Assembly: GCA_019633425.1 (NCBI GenBank)
Contig: WSUB01000070.1
Coordinates: 62,001-126,000 of the forward strand
Length of the DNA stretch: 64,000 nucleotides
Source: Tulasnella sp. 424
Lineage: Eukaryota; Basidiomycota; Agaricomycetes; Cantharellales; Tulasnellaceae
Reading direction: 5' to 3'
Part shown: positions 12,140-22,754 of the stretch, piece by piece
Position numbering within the stretch: the first letter of the stretch is position 1
Layout of the letters: the number at the start of each line of letters is the position of its first letter
Position numbers and translations under genes: made by a program
The notes under the pieces: generated by a model
The model's input: the letters and a program-made list of their open reading frames with translations, nothing else
Told to the model about the DNA's origin: nothing
Databases searched by the model: none

Positions 12140-12975
12140 GTGCGGACGGTGTTGGCTTGACCACTCTTTGATAATAAGGCAGTACTGTTGTGAGCTGGCG
12201 AAGTCCGGCATAACCCTGAAGCAAGAGGTGAGTTTAATCTTTGTTACAACACGGTTTATCTTAGATTAGTACTCGTTAACTCGTGCAAACCGACCCTGCT
12301 TTCTTTCCTCCAATTTCATGTAGGGTATTGATCTCGGTGTACATGTACTCTTCATGTTAAAACAAGGCGCTGCTGTCTTGACAGATGGGAGTACATACTT
12401 GAAATGAATGACTGACAAGGAAGTAAACTCTGAACGGCAACGTCCGCGCCGCCTCTTCTGGTCCAAACCCCGCTCCACAGCTACTGGGCTGCCCAGAAAC
12501 TACTCGAACTGCCTCAATACGGAAGGGACGGTCGGGCGATTCTGGCCTTCAGGAATCGGAGGCGGCGGCGAATGGGGTGGCGATGGCGATGACGACAACG
12601 ACGGAGATGATATCATGATTGCGCTGTTCGATTAGCATGACGTCTTCGTTGGACCAAACTCCGGAGTTTGGTCCAACGAAGACGTGCAACGGAATCGACC
12701 GCCCCCCATCCTCCGGTCATCATGCTGAGACCTGTCCAACCGGATCGAAGGAGGTGTTTAAGACGTCTCGGTGGCGGTGAAGCGGGAGCAGGAGCGGCTT
12801 CGAATGAGGGTGGATTATCGGTGGGACCTACGGATGACGAGCTGCAAAGAGGAAGTGCAGTATCGGTGTCTTCCTTGCCTAAACCACAGGTGAGTTTGCC
12901 AATAATAGGGCTGGCATTGAACGAACCAAAGACCCAGATGTGGAATCAGGGGGCCGTGATAAGGGCTAAGTCGTC
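12140..12975 (+). pseudogene. Carcass: exon 2/3 relic fused to a unit-1-type last exon
   Basis: At 12185-12300 an exon-2-like end (GGCATAACCCTGAAGCAAGAG) is followed by GTGAGT and an intron-like stretch that resembles intron 2 of unit 13. A degraded exon 3 follows (near CCGACCCTG). From about 12460 the sequence matches the unit-1-type tail: TEGTVGRFW-like codons at 12525, the QPVQPDRRR segment at 12735 and a terminus near 12968. Exons 4-9 are gone. A perfect inverted duplication interrupts the tail at 12640-12685. Confidence 0.6.
12640..12685. repeat. 46-bp perfect palindrome, no spacer
   Basis: Two 23-bp arms meet head to head. The left arm (12640-12662) is the exact reverse complement of the right arm (12663-12685), which begins GGAGTTTGGTCCAACGAAG. 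The right arm is the normal orientation found in all sister tails (the codons for W-S-N-E-D-V), so the left arm is a local inverted duplication inside the relic exon. Confidence 0.95.
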
Positions 12976-13293
12976 CGATCCATCGGCCATTAGACTTCCT
13001 ATCCTTACCTTTTGCATCCTTCAGAGTATCGTTATTCTCGTTCTGCAGCGAACGTACGGTACCTCTTGGAATGGGTTTCAGCCTCGAGATGGGAATCAAT
13101 CACCCCGTCCTTTTTGTACATTCCGTATAATTTGCTTTTTATGCTTCCATCCTCAGCGTTTCGGGATCCCAAAGGTTCTTTTTTCCCCTCTGGGCCGAGC
13201 AGATGATGTCGAATGAGGCTGGCTTCCACCTCCCTAGAGGCGCTACTCGATGTCCCTGACCCAGTAAGCTTATAAGGCAAAGAAAGACATCGA

Positions 13294-13308
13294 TGCACCT
13301 TCGGTGCA
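13294..13308. promoter_or_regulatory. TGCACC-TTC-GGTGCA palindrome
   Basis: Perfect 6-bp arms around TTC. The same arms recur around GAA at 36851-36865 and around TGAC at 17214-17229, each about 0.85-1.2 kb upstream of an array gene. Position and recurrence suggest a protein-binding site or a conserved repeat landmark. No function is shown by the sequence. Confidence 0.4.
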
Positions 13309-13384
13309 CGCCGGGTCCTAATCAAAGCGAGAGTTTTCATCTGAGGCTGTTCAAATGAGGCTTTGGTGCCAGGAAACGCTCGAG

Positions 13385-13780
13385 CTTCGATTTCGGGGGC
13401 ATCCGGATGACGGCGGACATTGCGCCGTTTGATTAGCATGGGAGTTTGGTCCAACGAAGACGTCCAACTGAATCTATTCAGTTCCACCGCCCCGGGATCC
13501 TCCGGTCATCATGCTACAGCCTATCCGTCCAGGTCGAAGATGTTTACGGCCTCCTCCCTCTCCGACGCTCTCTGGCCCTACTGTGGAAGAAGAAGGAGCG
13601 GGTTCAAGTTCTGGGTTGTCGATGGGGCCTGAGGGGGCGATGACGAGGCGCGAAGTATTGTAGTCTCGGTGTCGCACTCGACCGAAGACTGAACCGCAGA
13701 CCTCGAGCTCGAAGCTAGGCCCTGGCATTCAACGAACCGAAGATCCAGATGTGAAAGTAGGAGGCCTCGATAAGAGTTAG
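13385..13780 (+). pseudogene. Second last-exon relic behind unit 4
   Basis: Starts abruptly with GATGACGGCGGACATTGCGCC, the same sequence as in the relic at 5380. It continues through the SMGVWSNEDVQ codons, a shortened middle, and a GGLDKS-like end at 13780. The upstream 13130-13385 is an upstream-block copy, so this is a chimeric junction between a promoter block and a tail. Confidence 0.6.
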
Positions 13781-14456
13781 TCGACTGGACCCACAGGCGT
13801 CGTCAATTCCACGCACACTCGCATCGGATTGTTATATTTTCGTTCTACTGTGTACAGTATTCCAACTCATCCGTCTCTTCGGGAGTCCTTTCAATCCGTA
13901 TTTTTAAGCTCCCCGTCCCGACCTTTTTTATTCCGGTACCCGGTTGAGCGGGTGATGCTGCATGGAGATGGTTTCCATGCACGCGGCGTTAGCGGCGACC
14001 TCGGACGTCAACCTGCCGTAGGCGGCAGACTCTCCATCTCACAGTAAACTCCAATCTGAAACGCCGTTCGAACGAGGTTTGAGAACCCTCGAGCTTCAAT
14101 TCAAAGACTACCCGGCAATGTTGTTTCCCCGGGAGAGGAGGGAATGAACAGCCTTCGCGGATAAATCATGATCCCGCGGTCCGGATCCCCGTTGGAAAAA
14201 GCTTCTGGCGCGCTACCAAACCCAACGAACATCCCAACAACCATCCTCCCCACTCCTTTCACTCTTTTCCCTCCTTTCTCGCCCATTTTGCGGCTCCCTT
14301 TTACTGTGGAAGCTACCAGAAACCTTATCACACTTTTCCGGAGATCCGGGTTCTAGCGTCGTGCCGTCGCGACCTGCTCACTCTGTGTACACACAACGAA
14401 AACCTGGGCTCCGGAAGTAACTGGGATATAAGCACCTATTCTAATCTGTACAGCAA
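13781..14456. other. Spacer before unit 5
   Basis: No gene. Contains the recurring TGTTATATTTTCGTTCTA.TGTGTACAGTA segment at about 13828-13860, the GCACGCGGCGTTAGCGGCGA motif at 13980-13999, and a C/T-rich stretch (14230-14310). This matches the upstream block of other units. An antisense 76-codon frame here is not conserved. Confidence 0.5.
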
Positions 14457-16349
14457 ATGTCCAATCCTCCAGATGTCTTGGTAACATCAATAGCGATATC
14501 AGTAACGTATAGTTATATTTATGGTGAGATCCAGAACAATCTTTGTTGTCCAGGATTGACATCGCCATATCTCCTACATTCCTCACAGTTGCAGGATACA
14601 CATGGGTATTATACGACTGGCTGATAACCCTGGGTCAGGAGGTTGGTTAATATACAGGCGTTCGCCGGGGCAGGCCTTCTAACTAATTGAATGCGGGGTA
14701 CGACTCTACCAGATCGACCTCGTGTGGGTAAGATGGAATACGTCACCATCTGGCTGGTGTGAGCTCTGATTTACATCAATGTCTAAATAGCGAAAACGAC
14801 CCGGAGTGTGGAAGTCCAAGATGCTATATGCCTTTATCCGCTACTATGGACTTTGGTTTATGACGGTGCGTCCAACCCCTCCTACTAGGACCCCCAGCAA
14901 TGCCAGATTCTTTAAACTTCGCTTGCCGTTTTCTATCCCCCTGGCATGTCAGTTCAATGTCATAGTAATGACGCGCAGCAACTGGAGCGAAGAATTCTGC
15001 CATGTGTATTTTCAGTTAATGGGCGTGCTTGGTACAGCTCAGACCTTTGCAGTGCAGGGTGCTCTTCTCTTGAGGCTATACGTGATGTGAGGTGGACCTT
15101 TCTGTCGTTTGCTGAGCGGAGCTAACCGGACGTCCTGTATGCACTCATAGGTATGAGCGCTCACTGGCGGTCATGGCCACCAGCACCATCTTATTTGTAA
15201 TTGAGTTTGTTTCCATGACCACGTTATACTATGTAGACGGTCGGCATTTCGTTGGTGAGTGCGGCTCACGCCATGCACGGGACTTTCCGCCTTACCGATC
15301 AATCCGCAATTCTCCTGTCGTATTTTTCTCGGTAATACGACATGATTGTACGTTCAATCGTAGTCTTGTCTATTCCTGCGCCGGCCACCGGGTGCGTGAA
15401 TGTTAGCCAACACCCAGCATTCGCGAAGATTTATTGGTTCATTGGTAAGAAATCATCCCCTCCCGGAACTTAAATTATGAGCTAACCTATCCACTTGAAT
15501 TTCACTGGAATAACTTGTCAGCTCTATCTTTTGAAACCTATCTGTGCGTGCTCGCGTTGTGGTCAGCGTATTCCCACCGGAAAGCATCTGGCATGAGGAG
15601 CTCTAATATCCTTACCATCTCAATGCGGGACTCGCTCATTTGGTATGTCTGCTTGAGTGCGTGTTTGCTTTTGAATGCTCTGGGCTCTATGACGGGAACA
15701 GTCAGTGACGATTTTCAGCCTACAAAGGCCGGACGAGTTAGAGCTTCTAACGCTCCGTTTTGTTTTCTTTAGGCGAAGCTCATCATTGTCGGAATCCCGT
15801 AAGTACCCCTGAATCCTTGCTGTCCCACGGCATTAACCACACTCATCTAACAATACTTAATCCCTCAGGGCTATGCAATGCACATCGACAATCGGGGGTT
15901 CTCGTTTCCTCCTCAACTTACGAGCCGCTTATTTCGCGTCCACTCGAAACATGACGTCCTCACTTCAGGGTAGCCGCTCGGGTGGTGCGAATTTCACGCA
16001 AACCGAAGGAAGTGTCGGACACTTCCGCTCGTTCGCATCCATCTTGAAGGACGAAGGCGAAGAGGTGGGAAGGGACTGTGGAGGCTCTACTGAGATGGGA
16101 CTTTGGGGGAACGAGCCGCATCACGATGATCGGTCGTTGTCCCCGCCTGCGATCATGCTTCAGCCGGTCCCCGCAAACAGAAGGAGGCAGCTTGTATGCT
16201 CGACACAAGGCTCAAGCTCCTCAAAGCTCCGCGAACCGGGCGACGGCGACGGACCAGGAGCCTCGGCGTTGGATTTATCATATCCTGTGCACTCTCCTAC
16301 GAGACTTTGTGGTCAACAGCATGAAGTCTTTGATTTGGACGTTCCTTGA
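14457..16349 (+). CDS. DUF6533 seven-TM membrane protein, array unit 5 (intact)
   Basis: Exons 14457-14523, 14589-14641, 14713-14727, 14791-14865, 14953-15086, 15151-15254, 15364-15444, 15522-15700, 15773-15798, 15869-16349; 1215 nt, 404 aa. Starts MSNPPDVL. Core YDWLITLGQEIDLVW followed by RKRPGVWKSKMLYAF. Segment 6 is MRDSLIWYVC: Met replaces the Ile before Arg-Asp. Exon 9 codes AKLIIVGIP. The tail reads TEGSVGHFR (Ser for the usual Thr), EMGLWGNE, PPAIMLQPVPANRRRQ and ends DLDVP. The middle of the tail (LDLSYPVHSPTRLCGQQHE) is nearly that of units 2-3, although the membrane part is closer to unit 4. This suggests exchange between copies. Confidence 0.88.
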
Positions 16350-16440
16350 TACCGTTAAAGACCGAGTTTCCAACTTTTGATTTCACTCTTTATACTATAT
16401 TTATTCACCCTTTAAGGTTTCAATTCAGTTTCGTCGCATG

Positions 16441-16911
16441 TTCCTCGCATACTCCACAGCCGCTGAACACGGAGGAAACTCTGAGTGGCTTGAGGCTGAA
16501 GGGACGGTCGGGCGATTCTGGACTTCAGAAATTGGACGGCAAAAGCGGTGATGACGATGACGACGGAGATTGCCCCGGTTCGATTAGCATGGGGGTTCGG
16601 TCCAACGAAGACGTTCAACTGAACCGACCGCCGACTCGGGATCCTCTGGTCATCATGTTACAACCTCTCCCTCAAGGTCGGGGATGTTTACTGCGTCATC
16701 CCTCTCCGACGCTCTTACTGGGGAAGAGGGAGGAACGGTTTCGAGTTCCGGGTTATCGATGGGAACTGAGGGGGACGATGACGAGGCGCGAAGTAGTGTA
16801 GTCTCGGTGTCGCGCCTGACTGAACCGCAGACTTCGAGTTCGATGATAGGCGCTGACATTCAACGAAAAGAAGATCCAGACGTGGAATTAGGAAGCCTGG
16901 ATATGGGATAG
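16441..16911 (+). pseudogene. Unit-1-type last-exon relic behind unit 5
   Basis: Begins at CTCCACAGCCGCTGAAC, continues with the GRFWTS-like codons at 16505, VRSNEDVQLNR near 16585-16630 and MLQPLPQGRG at 16655. It ends in a run of about 75 open codons (16684-16911) terminating GSLDMG. Frame is lost around 16550 and in the middle. It has no acceptor or upstream exons of its own. Confidence 0.65.
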
Positions 16912-17463
16912 TTGACCGGACCCACGGCCCACGGCGTTTCGTTGCATTCACGGTCGCTTCACATTGGTATATTTTGAATTTCTTTCGTACAGTACAGTAT
17001 TGTACCCTGTATTCACTCCGTTGCCTCTGGAAAGATTTCAATGAGGATTTTTAATGCTCCGCGTCCCACTGTTCCCTCTAGAAATTTAAACGTTCCAATG
17101 TGCATCTTTGATGCTCCGCGTCCCCTTTTTTTGGTGTGGGGGGAAGCGGATGGTGCCAAATTGGGATGGTTTTCATTTCCCAGAGGTCCCTAACCTACGA
17201 AGCAAAATCTCGATGCACCTGACGGTGCACGCGGCGTTAGCGGCGATCCCAGCCTTCAACCAAGTGTATACGAGGCTGTCCCCGACTCCCCTTTTATAAG
17301 CTGCATTTTGAAACGTTCTATCGAGCTGTTAATGCTTGAAACCCCCCAAGTTTCAATTCAAAGGGCAGCCGGCAATGCTTTCTTCCGGGGAGAGCTCGAG
17401 GTAATGAGAAGCCGTGGCTTGATCAAACTGGACAAATTATGCTAACTCGAAGCGCTCGCGATC
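16912..17463. other. Spacer before the MULE-like MITE
   Basis: No gene. Upstream-block copy with a TGCACC-TGAC-GGTGCA palindrome at 17214-17229 followed by GCGTTAGCGGCGATCC. The recurring CTTGAAACCCCC.AAGTTTCAATTCAAAGG segment is at about 17336-17366. Confidence 0.5.
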
Positions 17464-17809
17464 GGATAATTCTATCCAGCAACCCCCCCCTTCGCCAGCA
17501 ACCCACAGCAACTTCCGAACAACCCCCAAGGGTATCAGGGTCCTCACCTCTGGGATTGTCACCTCACGCGACGTGATCGCCGTCGTCGCCATCAGGGACC
17601 TTATATGGTACTGGACCGACGCCGCGGCGTCGTCGTCGTCAACGGCAGCGGTGAGGGTGCAAGACGAACTTTTAACTCAAGTAGATACACCGCATTGTAA
17701 TACATACACTCATTTGTGAATGTCCGTCACGGGTGTCTAATTTTTTTTCATTTCCGAGGGGGCTGCTGTGGGTTGCTGGCGAAGGGGGGGTTGCTGGATA
17801 GAATTATCC
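17464..17809. mobile_element. MULE-type MITE, 346 bp, with 9-bp target duplication
   Basis: Terminal inverted repeats of 47 bp (17464-17510) and 46 bp (17764-17809) begin GGATAATTCTATCCAGCAAC. They differ only by one C in a poly-C run (8 versus 7). The element is flanked by an exact 9-bp direct repeat CTCGCGATC at 17455-17463 and 17810-17818. The uninterrupted target sequence survives in sister spacers (for example GCTCGCGATCGGTGGGCA near 30390). A 9-bp duplication and long inverted ends fit Mutator-like elements. The interior has no transposase frame, so this is non-autonomous. Confidence 0.8.
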
Positions 17810-18063
17810 CTCGCGATCGGTGGCAGTTGCGGCAAAAGGTTTCTCGCGCGTCCTTCCCCCATTTTCTGTGGCTCCCCTCTACTCTTGAAGCTGCCGTCCT
17901 CGCTTCAGATCCCCCTTATTTACCGCCCGCGGCATCTAGGCCTTTATCACGTCTTCCTGGGGTCCGAGTCCGGTCACGACCTCCTTACGACTGCGTATGC
18001 GCAACAAATTCTAAGCTCCAGGAGTAACTGGAGTCCACGCACCCATTCTAATCCATAATAGCA
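17810..18063. promoter_or_regulatory. Proximal upstream block of unit 6
   Basis: Carries the CTCCCCTCTACTCTTGAAGCTGCCGTCC run at 17872-17899. A GGCATCTAGGCCTTTATCACGTCTTCC element follows at 17931-17957 (TATA-like position, about 110 bp before the ATG). The conserved leader ACTGGAGTCCACGCACCCATT lies just before the start. Confidence 0.4.
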
Positions 18064-19721
18064 ATGCCCAACCCTTCAGATGACTTGGTAGCAGCGATAG
18101 CGACATCAGCAATGTATCAGTATATATGGGGTGAGATTCAAGTGATCTTGGTTGACATCGGCATTTATCCTACACTCGTAACAGTTGCAGGATACTCGTG
18201 GGCATTATACGACTGGCTCATAACCCTGGGTCAAGAGGTCAGTTTCTGTGTAGGCGGTGGAGCTTGTAACTAATTGAATACGGGGTATATCCTTTCTACC
18301 AGATCGACCTCGTATGGGTAAGGCGGACTACAGCAAACTATGTCAGCATCTGGCTGATGTGAGCTCTGCTTTTTACATCAACGTGTTCGCATGTCTTCAA
18401 ATAGCGACAACGATCTGGAGCCTGGAAGTCAAAGTTGCTTTACGCCTTTATCCGTTACTTTGGACTGGCAGTTCTCACGGTACGCCCTCCTCCCTACCCT
18501 CAGATCTTTCTGTTCTAACCTCGGGTGTTATTTTTTATCTTCCTGAAATATCAGTTCAATGTTGTAGTAATTACGCGGAGTAACTGGAGTGACGAATTCT
18601 GCCATGTCCATTATCTGTTAAAGGGCATGCTTGGCTCGGCTCAGATGTGTGCAGCGCAGGGGGCTCTTCTCTTGAGGCTATACGTGATGTGAGATGGACC
18701 TTTCTGTCGTTTACTCAGCCGAGCTAACCCGACGTCCTGTATGCGTGCATAAGATATGAGCGCTCATTCGCAGTCATGGCCACCAGCATCGCCTTATTTG
18801 TGATTGAGCTCGTTTCCATGACGACGGTGTACTATAAAAACGTTCAGTATTTCATTCGTGAGTGGGGCTCACTACATGCACCAGACTTTCAGCCTCCTTG
18901 ATCTAATCCGCAATCGTTCTGCCGCATTCGAATATTCGGCGTGGCTGTATGTTTGTCTTGTAGCCGTCCCTACGCCTGCGCCGGCCACTGGGTGCCGGGC
19001 GTTGAGTCAACATCCAGAGTTACCGAAGGTCTATTGGTCCATGTGTAAGCTGTCATTCTTCCTCTTCCCTTCCTTTGGTCATGGGCTTACACATCCGCTT
19101 GGATTTTACCGGACTAACTTGCCAGGTTTGTTTTTTGAGACCTACATATGCGGGCTCGTGTTGTGGTCGGCATACTCCCACCTGAAAGACCCTGGGACGA
19201 GAGGGCCTAATCTCCTAACCATCTTGATACGAGATTCTCTGGTTTGGTATGTCTGCCTGAGTGCGTGTTTGTGTTTGAATGTTTTAGGCTTTACGACGGG
19301 AATGGTTAGTGTTGATTCTTGGTCTACGAAGAGCAGGCGAATTGGAGCTTGTTAAAACTCACTTTTGTTTTCCGCAGGTGAAGCTCACCTTGGTCGGAAT
19401 CCCGTAAATAACCCTTTCTCCTTGCTCTCACTGGGCGTCAACCACATCATCTAACAATAAACACTTAGGGCTGTACTATGCACGGCGACAATCGGGGGTT
19501 CTCGTTTCCTTCTCAACTTACGAGCCGCTTATTTCGGGTCCACCGGAAACATGACGACCACGCTTTCAAACAACCGCTCGCGCTGCACTAATTTCACCCA
19601 AACTGAAGGAACTGTTGGAAATTTCCGCAAGTTTGCACCCAACCTGACGGACGAAGGCGAAGAGCGGGAAAGGAACTGCGGAGACTCTATTGAGATGGGA
19701 CTTTGGGCGAACGGGGACTAG
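18064..19721 (+). CDS. DUF6533 seven-TM membrane protein, unit 6 (tail truncated)
   Basis: Exons 18064-18130, 18185-18237, 18303-18317, 18405-18479, 18555-18688, 18754-18857, 18964-19044, 19126-19304, 19378-19403, 19469-19721; 987 nt, 328 aa. The membrane core is complete: MPNPSDDL start, YDWLITLGQEIDLVW, IRDSLVWYVC and GGSRFLLNLRAAYF. The tail keeps TEGTVGNFR and EMGLWANG, then stops at TAG 19719-19721. The stop lies in a short extra stretch, GGGGAC-taggcctatata-GGGGAC (19713-19736), absent from sisters. Former tail codons continue to about 19970 but also carry a 1-nt deletion in the QPVP segment. Exon 6 starts ATATGAG, giving Ile where others have Met. A working but shortened protein is plausible. 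Confidence 0.8.
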
Positions 19722-20781
19722 GCCTATATAGGGGACGCATGATGATGATCGGCCGTCGTCTCCGCCTGTGATCATGCTTCAGCCGGTCCCGCAAACCGAA
19801 GAATACAGCGAGCACGCTCGACACAGGGCTCAAGCTCTGCAAGGTTCCGCGAACCGGGTGATGGCGAGGGACCAGGAGTATCGGCGTCGGATTTGTCTCA
19901 TCCGGCGCACTCCTCGACAAGACTTTGTGGTCAACATTCCCAAGGCACCGATTTGGATGTACCCTGATACCGTTCGAGTCTTAGTTTTCATCTTTTAATT
20001 TCACCCTTTATACTATATCTACCTACTCTTTGTGTTTCAATTCACTTTAATCACTGTTTCTCCACTGAAGCCCGCCGCGGCCACACGTACGACGAATAGC
20101 CGATGGGGCTGGGTTGACCCCTCTTTGACAACGAGGCGATATTGTCGTGAGCTATGGAGGTCTGGCAAATAGCCTTGGATCGTGACCTCGGTTTGGTGCT
20201 TTGAACAACAAGCTTGAGGCTTATCTCAGATTAGTGACCGCCGGCTCTGACCGTGCTTTCTTTCCTCCAATTTCATATAGCGTATTAGTCTCAGAATACC
20301 TATACTCTTCATTACAAAAGTGTAAGGGTCTTCACTCTTCCCGTTATTCCAACGACGTGAACGAGCCGTCGGTTCCAGGGACCAGAGAGGTCGCAGTCCC
20401 GACTGGCGCGTCGGCTGTCGCTGTCGACGATGGCCACAACCACGGCGACGGCACACAACCCTCATATAATAATATATAATAAAATCCTCTTGTTTAATTT
20501 ATAAGTACATGATCAATTCCGTGCTTGTTTTAATGAAAAAGATTGGATCGGTCGTGTATAAAGCAGTCCGCGTCGCTACGGACGTCTTCTACGCGTTGTT
20601 TGTCGGCGTTCAGAATGAACATAGCGATTAAGTGTTTCTATATACTGGTCCAGCTGTCTACATACGATCGCTGTGTGCCTTCGCTACCGTCACGGCCGCC
20701 GTCGCTCGTTCGCGTCGTCTGAGGTGACACTGGCTGCGAGGGTCATGAGGACCGTTACTCCCTTGACGAACCACGCGTCAC
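19722..20781 (+). pseudogene. Decayed tail of unit 6 and S-type spacer carcass
   Basis: Bases 19722-19970 are the out-of-frame remainder of unit 6's last exon. From about 20130 a degenerate exon 2 (GTCGTGAGCTATGGAGGTCTGGC) and an intron-like stretch follow. Then comes a module with codons for NEPSVPGT..VAVPT.ASAVAV (20355-20430) and a TTCCGTGCTTGTTTTAATGAAAAAG stretch (20517). This S module recurs at 24.9, 29.7 and 32.8 kb. The NEPSVPGT frame is partly conserved but I cannot place it in a protein. Confidence 0.5.
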
Positions 20782-21452
20782 GAGATGACCTTTGTCACTC
20801 ATAATATGGTTAGGCAGATTGAAAATCCTTGAGACAACGGCCGCCCTCGGCTCTGCAGCAGGTCAGAGCGATATAACACAACGAAATTCGGCCAAGCCTA
20901 GTCCGCTACCTAAGCGGAGTCGGCGAGGGTTAATCTGCGAGACGATACGGGTAGTCTTTATCGGAGCACTGAATCTTGCTCCTTAGTCGGTAGCATAGAA
21001 CAATACCCGAGGGCCTTCCACCCAAGCAGGGCTGGTCGCTGGCATGGGGGCACTCAAGATTTTCAGACCTTAGTCGCCAGCACCGAACAATACGGGGCGA
21101 CGTTAGGAACAATACAAGCAACGCCCACAATGCTTCGCACCTCCGTCGGTAACATGGAACAATACCAAGCCCCTCGTAAGGTAGGCTAGTCCACCATGGT
21201 TCTGCATTAGTCTGAAACCCAATAAATACCTACTCCAATTTGGGTCTAAAAAGAATTCCGTACCTTGTTTAACCTCGTATGGGTACGGCACTTCGCGTGG
21301 GGATCCCAGAACTCGCTAGTGCAGAACGGTAACGTAGTCAAAACGTAATAAAGATGACAAAGTCGGATCGTGCGGAGGCCATGGGCGCCTAAATGCAAAA
21401 GTGGTCCCCGCTGACCAGACCCATACCGGGTTCCGGGAATGACAGGGGTCCT
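20782..21452. mobile_element. 671-bp insertion of unknown class, 5-bp duplication GTCAC
   Basis: Sister spacers read ACGCGTCACTAGTCAGC without interruption (33169, 29948). Here ACGCGTCAC (ending 20781) and GTCACTAGTCAGC (from 21453) are separated by 671 bp, duplicating GTCAC (20777-20781 and 21453-21457). The insert has no long inverted ends and no TG...CA termini. It contains four copies of GAACAATAC (20998, 21085, 21107, 21157), most preceded by a CGGTA.CAT-like or CGCCAGCACC segment. A 5-bp duplication would fit an LTR-type solo element, but the end dinucleotides do not. Confidence 0.5.
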
Positions 21453-22754
21453 GTCACTAGTCAGCATACCTTCCAATCAGAAGGGGTCGCCGCTTGGGTT
21501 CTCCGAAGGATAGTCCTAGGCCTGGGACATTTATGTCTCAACAAATCTAGCGCTCTGATTGACTCGGCCGTGACTCCGCTTTTTTCGGACACCTAGCAGT
21601 GCATCGCCACCGCACCCCTCGAACACGAGGTCAGTTAGGGATGGAGATCACCTCGCCGCGCCAACACTTACGGGGAAACCTAAGGAAGAAACACGCAGCG
21701 TTAGCGGCGATCTGTCCCATTCCCGACTCCCCGTGTATAAGCTTCGTTCTGAGACGCTCGAAACCCCTTAGGGATGGAGAGAATAGCGGCACTCAAGCGC
21801 TCAATCGAGCTCTGCACCTGTTCCCCATGCGCTGGCTCTTCCCTTTCCTCTCCACCTTGGATTATAACCGCAGCAGTCTTACCGAGCCCTCTGGCCTTAA
21901 AGCTATTTTATTCCATGCTGTATTAGAGGATTCGACTGTGTGGTTGGCTATCGACAGTTTGTGCAAATCCGATGCTGGGGGTAACTCGAGGACGCAGATC
22001 CGACCCAAGGGTGAGGTGAACCCTTTTTTCCCTCCAGTTTCAAGTTCAATATATTTTTACACTCTGCCAAGCTGACGAACGCGGCAGTCGCATCCTCAAG
22101 GACGCGGGAAGGCCTCAGCTTGTGCGGTATTAGTGGCCCTCCTCGTCGAGTGTTTTTCGGGTTGCCGATGCAATTGACGAGAACTTCGGGCAGCAAACGT
22201 CGCTCTCCGTTGGCGGCAGCGGCGACAATGACGATGACGACGGTGGTGGCAATCTCCGTTATCTTCTGCGATACGTCTTAAAGGTTCTTCGGCGACCACC
22301 GCCGTAGCAAGGGTACTTCTGGGGTCCCCTGTCGGGGGTTCAAAGTCCCTCGCCGCGCGTGTCGGTTGATCAATTGACCATGGACTCCATCAATAGGAAG
22401 CTGTCCCGGGTTCATGTTGAGGTCCTTGAAACCCGTCAGGCTTCAATTCAAAGGGAAGCTGGCAATACTTTCTTCCGAGGGGGGAATGAATGCCCGTCCC
22501 TTGATGAAACTTGCAATCGGTGGCAGTTGCACACCTGTGTCGCGCTCTCGCCGCGTATTTCAACAACTAGGCTCCCCGCATTTTCTCTTCCGTGACTCCC
22601 CTCTACTCTTGAAGCTGCCGTCCTCGCTTCAGCTTCCCTCTAGTCACTGCCTGTGGTATTTAGGAACCTTATCACGTCTTCTTGGGGGTCCGAGTGCTGT
22701 CACGACCTGCGTACGGCTCCGTATGCGCAACCTGGGGCCCCGGAAGTAATACCA
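21453..22754. promoter_or_regulatory. Upstream block of unit 7 (C-type)
   Basis: No supported gene. Holds the C-type upstream module: ACCTTCCAATCAGAAGG (21470), a degenerate TCTGATTGACTCGG (CCAAT-like, about 21555) and GGGGAAACCTAAGGAAGAAAC (21671-21691), then GCGTTAGCGGCGATC (21699). A further segment (21850-22330) is found in part at 26.8-27.0 kb. The proximal TATTTAGGAACCTTATCACG is at 22659-22678. Confidence 0.4.

Noticed and set aside
21240..21300. AACCTCGTATGGGTACGG inside the 671-bp insertion as an exon 3 copy
   Set aside because: Short match without neighbouring exon or intron sequence; likely coincidence.
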